A stretch of 64,000 nt of DNA from Cornus controversa (Eukaryota > Streptophyta > Magnoliopsida > Cornales > Cornaceae): the NCBI GenBank assembly GCA_026545225.1, contig CM048845.1:91204533-91268532 (forward strand), in the 5' to 3' direction. The translations under genes were made by a program, and so were the position numbers. The notes under the pieces were generated by a model, which saw nothing but the letters and a program-made list of their open reading frames with translations, was not told the DNA's origin and ran no database searches. This document shows, in pieces, positions 60,033 to 64,000 of the stretch; within the stretch, counting starts at the first letter, position 1, and the number at the start of each line of letters is the position of its first letter.

Positions 60033-62915
60033 ATGGAGGGAAAGCACCAGTTTTTCCATGGAACACTTGAAGCTACCATCTTCCATGCCACACCTTGCAA
60101 CACACCATTCCCCTTCAGTGTAAGTTACAAATGAGTTTATATACAGCACTCAGATTGAAATAGGTATTGTCTCGTTTTGTTAAACTTGATTAGAATGCTA
60201 TTAAGCTGTTAATACATAAAATTACAATTCCTTTATATAATAAAGTTTTGTTGTCCCAAACAGTAGAAAATCTGATTAACTGGAACTCTATTTTTGCAGT
60301 GTATATTTGGGAATGGAAAGCCAGCCTATGTGACCATCAAGATAGACCAAAAGAAGGTAGCAACAACAAGCCATGAGAGTGACCGTGTTTGGAACCAAAC
60401 CTTTCAAATCCTTTGTGCTCATCCATCCAACTCAACCATAACCATTACAATGAAGACAAAGTGCTCAATCTTGGGGAAAATCCAAATCCAAGCCAATCAG
60501 ATACTGAATGAATTGAGTTTGATCAATGGATTCTTCCCACTCAACATGGAAAATGGAAAGTCAAACCCCGAACTCAAACTACGATTCATGTTATGGTTTA
60601 AACCAGCAGAATTTGAACCAAGCTGGGGAAAATTACTTGAGCTTGGAGAATTCCAGGGGCTAAAGAATGCTACATTTCCACTAAGGTCTAATTGCAGCAT
60701 CACGCTATATCAAGATGCTCACCATCTCACTTCCTTTCAACCACCATCTCATCTCTGTGGGAGCCCAAGAAAGTTATGGGAGGATGTGTATAAAGCACTT
60801 GAGGGTGCCAAGCATTTGATTTACATTGCAGGGTGGTCTTTCAATCCTAAGATGGTGCTGGTAAAAACAACACCACCACACTATGTCTAAGCTAATGTTA
60901 TCGGACAAGGATCCTCTCCAGCCAAACCAAATCTCCCTCTTGAATTCCGCAGACTTCAATTTGTGGTCCAGATTCAGCCAAGTCATCATCTTATTCAACT
61001 TTATCACTTACAATTTCAGTTCTAGCATAAATTTCATCATTGAGTTTAACAAGACAATGACGTGACTGAATCTGAACCACAAAATTGAAATTTGCGAAGT
61101 TTAGGAGAGAGATTTGACTGAAGAAGATCCATTTCCTCACTATGCCCTTTTTGTATTCAAAGTCTGATTTGCTTTTTGCAGGTTCGCAATCCTCAAACTG
61201 ACATTCCACACGCATGTGGAGTAAAGCTTGGTGAATTGTTGAAGAAGAAGGCAGAGGAAGGTGTAGCTGTGAGGGTCATGATTTGGGATGACGAGACTTC
61301 CTTGCCAATTATCAAGAATAAAGGAGTGATGAGAACTCATGATGAAGATGCCTTCGCATACTTCAAGCACACCAAGGTAGTATGCAGATTGTGCCCCCGG
61401 TTTCACCACAAGTTCCCCACGGTCTTCACCCATCATCAAAAAACCGTAACTGTTGACACGCGAGGACGCTTCTCTTCAAGCAATCGAGAGATCATGAGTT
61501 TTGTTGGTGGATTAGACCTCTGTGATGGCCGGTATGACACAGAGCAGCATTCATTGTTTCACACCCTCAATACAGAATCCCATTGTAATGATTTCTATCA
61601 GACAAACATTTCTGGAGCTAGTCTTCAAAAAGGTGGGCCGAGAGAGCCATGGCATGATTCTCATGCCTGTATTATTGGTGAAGCTGCTAGGGATGTTCTG
61701 ACCAATTTCGAGCAAAGGTGGACAAAGCAATGTGACCCTTCTCTGCTCGTCCCCGTTAGCACCATAGCAGATCTCTGCCACCACCCTACTCCTACAAGCA
61801 TTTCCACTGAAAGGGATTGGAAAGTTCAAGTCTTTCGATCAATTGACCATGTGTCTGCAACCCAATTGTCAAACAGCTTTACTGTTGAGAGAAGCGTCCA
61901 AGAAGCTTATGTAGAGGCAATTCGTCGTGCTGAGAGGTTCATATATATAGAGAACCAATACTTCATTGGAGGATGCCATTTGTGGGAGAAAGATCAGCAT
62001 TGTGGCTGCAGAAACTTGATCCCTATTGAGATTGCACTCAAGGTAGCAAGCAAAATCAAAGCAAAAGAGAGATTTGCAGTGTATATTCTAATACCAATGT
62101 GGCCAGAAGGAGTACCAGAAAGCGAACCAGTCCAAGATATATTGCATTGGACAAGAGAAACAATGAAGATGATGTACAGGTTGATTGGAGATGCAATACA
62201 AGAAAGTGGCGAACCGGGACACCCAAGAGACTACTTGAACTTCTTCTGCCTCGCTAACAGGGAAGTAGAGGGCAAAGGAGAATTCATTCCTCCATATTCT
62301 CCTCACCCTGCAACAGAGTACTGGAATGCTCAAAAACATAGGAGGTTCATGATTTATGTACATTCCAAGCTCATGATAGGTATGATCTCTATTCTTCTTC
62401 ACTTGTCCATTAATCCATGACAATGAAGTTTATGTACTAACTATAGCTTTGTTTGTGATTTGCTACTTGTTTCTTCAGTGGATGACACCTACATGTTGAT
62501 AGGATCAGCGAATGTGAACCAGCGATCCATGGATGGGCAACGCGACACAGAAATTGCAATAGGATGCTACGAATTAAGAAATGGTGAACAAAAAGGAGTG
62601 AGTGATGGGGATATTCAAGCATACCGTATGTCAGTGTGGTACGAGCATAGTGGACGAGCAGAGGAGCTGCTCCGAGAACCTGAGAGCTTGGAATGTGTGC
62701 AGATGATCCGTTCCATAGGAGAGCAGATGTGGGAAGTGTATTGTGGAGAGGAAATAGTAGACATGGAAGGTGTTCATCTGGTCACATACCCTGTGAGAAT
62801 AGGCAATGATGGTTGTGTTGATGATCTTAAGGACAGTGATGGCCACTTTCCAGACACTAAAACTCCAGTGAAGGGAAAGAAATCAAAATTTCTACCTCCT
62901 ATATTCACCACATAA
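60033..62915 (+). CDS. PLDALPHA4: Phospholipase D alpha 4 / epsilon type, full length, 4 exons
   Basis: The enzyme hydrolyses membrane phospholipids to phosphatidic acid and a free head group. Exons 60033-60119, 60300-60860, 61182-62379 and 62479-62915 join in frame to 760 aa; Arabidopsis PLD epsilon is about 762 aa. The N-terminal C2 domain (about 1-140, MEGKHQFFHGTLEATIF) is the calcium/lipid-binding module. The first catalytic HxKxxxxD is HQKTVTVD (301-308). The second, HSKLMIVD (610-617), spans the exon 3/4 junction. FIYIENQYF lies between them, and FVGGLDLCDGRYD after the first motif. The C-terminus 'FPDTKTPVKGKKSKFLPP' matches the alpha4/epsilon subtype as I remember it. In Arabidopsis this isoform is plasma-membrane bound and linked to nitrogen signalling. 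Intron 2 carries a MITE. All key residues are present. Confidence 0.95.
60898..61143. mobile_element. Foldback MITE in intron 2 of PLD alpha4
   Basis: The left arm (about 60898-60995: 'ggatcctctccag', 'caaatctccctct', 'ttgtggtccagattcag') pairs with the right arm read inward ('ggatcttcttcag', 'caaatctctctcct', 'ttgtggttcagattcag'). Arms are about 95 bp with several mismatches. The element makes up most of the 321-bp intron and leaves both splice sites intact. No clear target duplication is seen. Confidence 0.75.
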
Positions 62916-64000
62916 GCGCAATTCATCATATATTAGGTCACTGTTGGATACATATGATAAGCTCATTTTTTTATTTTATTTAATTTTTTTGCATTGGGAA
63001 GACTCATTTTTTGGTATGTCCAAATGCAACATGAAAATAAACCAATCTGTCATCTTCAAAAGCCATATATAGACTGACAAATCAGATTGTACATACTATT
63101 TCATTCTATTACATTTCTAGTTGTATAAGAATGTTCAACATTACAATAACTAAATCTATTTCTTTGCTTCTTTCTCCATGAAAGTATTGTAATGTTGAAC
63201 ACCTGCAATGGAATTAACACATCATTATTGCAATGGTTAATTCGGTAACTTTAGACAATGGCCATCCTCTGTTTAGCATTTCCCATTTCAATCATGTGCA
63301 GTAAATATGAACAACTTCGATCTTTATTGAGGGTTTCAAACTTTTAAAATTATATATATATATACATGTTAATGGGTGATTTTAAACTCAAACAAAAATT
63401 TACTACAATAACAAGAACAGGGCTATAAATAAAAGCAGAAATTGAAAATTTTAGTGGCTACTGAATTGATCAACATTTGAATGCCTCTCTCTCTCTCCCC
63501 TTTTAATTCTTTTTCCTTCCCCATGAATGTCCTTCATATAGAAAATCCAGGTAGGCACAATAAGATGGTTATTATCCCTCAATTTTAAATTTATCTGTAT
63601 AACTATTATTTAATTTCAATTTTCCATACTATAATTAGTTGTTTAGCTAATCGTATGTTTAATGACATAATAGAAGTGGATCACCGGAAATTAACTGAAC
63701 TATGGCTAATCCTGGCAACCCTGTGCAGTGTGTATTGTGGGATATTTTATTGTTTTGTCGTTTTGAAGGATTTCAATAAATAAGCTTATTTGCCTAGGGT
63801 TTTTTCTTTCTGCTCCCTTTGGGCTTGTTTGACAACGGTTTTTGTTGCGTGTTTTGTGTTACGAGTAATGTACCGTAACATATTTGGGTAATCGGTTAGT
63901 CATTTTGAATAGTACCACTTCTGTTGTTGAAAAGAGATGCAAATAGGAAGAAAAAAATGTGGCAAGCCTTTTTTATACTTTCATGCAACACTTTTTTACC
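62916..64000. other. 3' flank of PLD alpha4, no further gene
   Basis: AT-rich DNA with a long hairpin at 63132-63201 (listed separately), a TA run at 63352-63364 and a CT run at 63485-63498. The last 150 bp become GC-richer ('gcttgtttgacaacggtttt'), possibly the edge of another repeat cut by the window end. Confidence 0.5.
63132..63201. repeat. Hairpin with a perfect 17-bp stem 3' of PLD alpha4
   Basis: Arms 63132-63148 'tgttcaacattacaata' and 63185-63201 are exact complements around a 36-nt loop. They lie about 220-290 bp after the PLD stop codon, so they may be in or just beyond the 3' UTR. Confidence 0.85.

Overview
The window is nuclear DNA of a flowering plant, almost certainly a eudicot. 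The evidence is AT-rich intergenic DNA, GT-AG spliced genes from plant-specific families, and a dense load of plant transposable elements. I cannot name the species. Three host genes look complete: an ABCC-type ABC transporter of the ABCC8 type (2864-9197, minus, 12 exons, 1474 aa), a single-exon PRA1F-type prenylated-Rab-acceptor gene (34849-35427, minus, 192 aa), and a phospholipase D of the alpha4/epsilon type (60033-62915, plus, 4 exons, 760 aa). Splice sites were read by eye, and each model keeps frame from ATG to stop.

Layout. 1-1393 is a tandem duplication carrying a Mutator-type MITE; 1655-1969 is a hAT-type MITE; 2864-9197 is ABCC8. 11912-about 19130 is a CACTA (En/Spm) element with a transposase remnant and an accessory gene, both on the minus strand, and only one recognisable terminus. 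19250-20777 is a long-TIR Mutator-like element with a perfect 9-bp target duplication. 20918-25467 is an old, broken Ty1/copia element. 26387-26559 is a small hAT MITE. 28361-31570 is a non-autonomous Helitron with internal repeats. 32211-32381 is another foldback MITE, set inside a tandem repeat. After PRA1F come several foldback elements (36864-37096, 38510-38993, 40424-41053, 41910-42648, 43913-44682), of which 40424-41053 is a clear hAT and 41910-42648 a Mutator type. 45197-57560 is a young Ty3/gypsy element of Tat/Ogre-like organisation with 1148-bp LTRs that look identical. It carries a long antisense gene for a plant mobile domain protein. 57801-58872 is a nested foldback. The window ends with PLD alpha4, whose second intron holds a MITE.

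How the genes relate. The three host genes do not form a pathway. ABCC8 is a predicted membrane exporter, PRA1F a small membrane protein of vesicle trafficking, and PLD alpha4 a phosphatidic-acid-producing lipase. From memory, PLD epsilon and a PRA1.F gene are also direct neighbours in Arabidopsis (AT1G55180 and AT1G55190). The PRA1F-PLD pair here may therefore be conserved synteny, now about 25 kb apart because of inserted elements. Most of the remaining sequence is transposon-derived or AT-rich DNA in which I see no gene.
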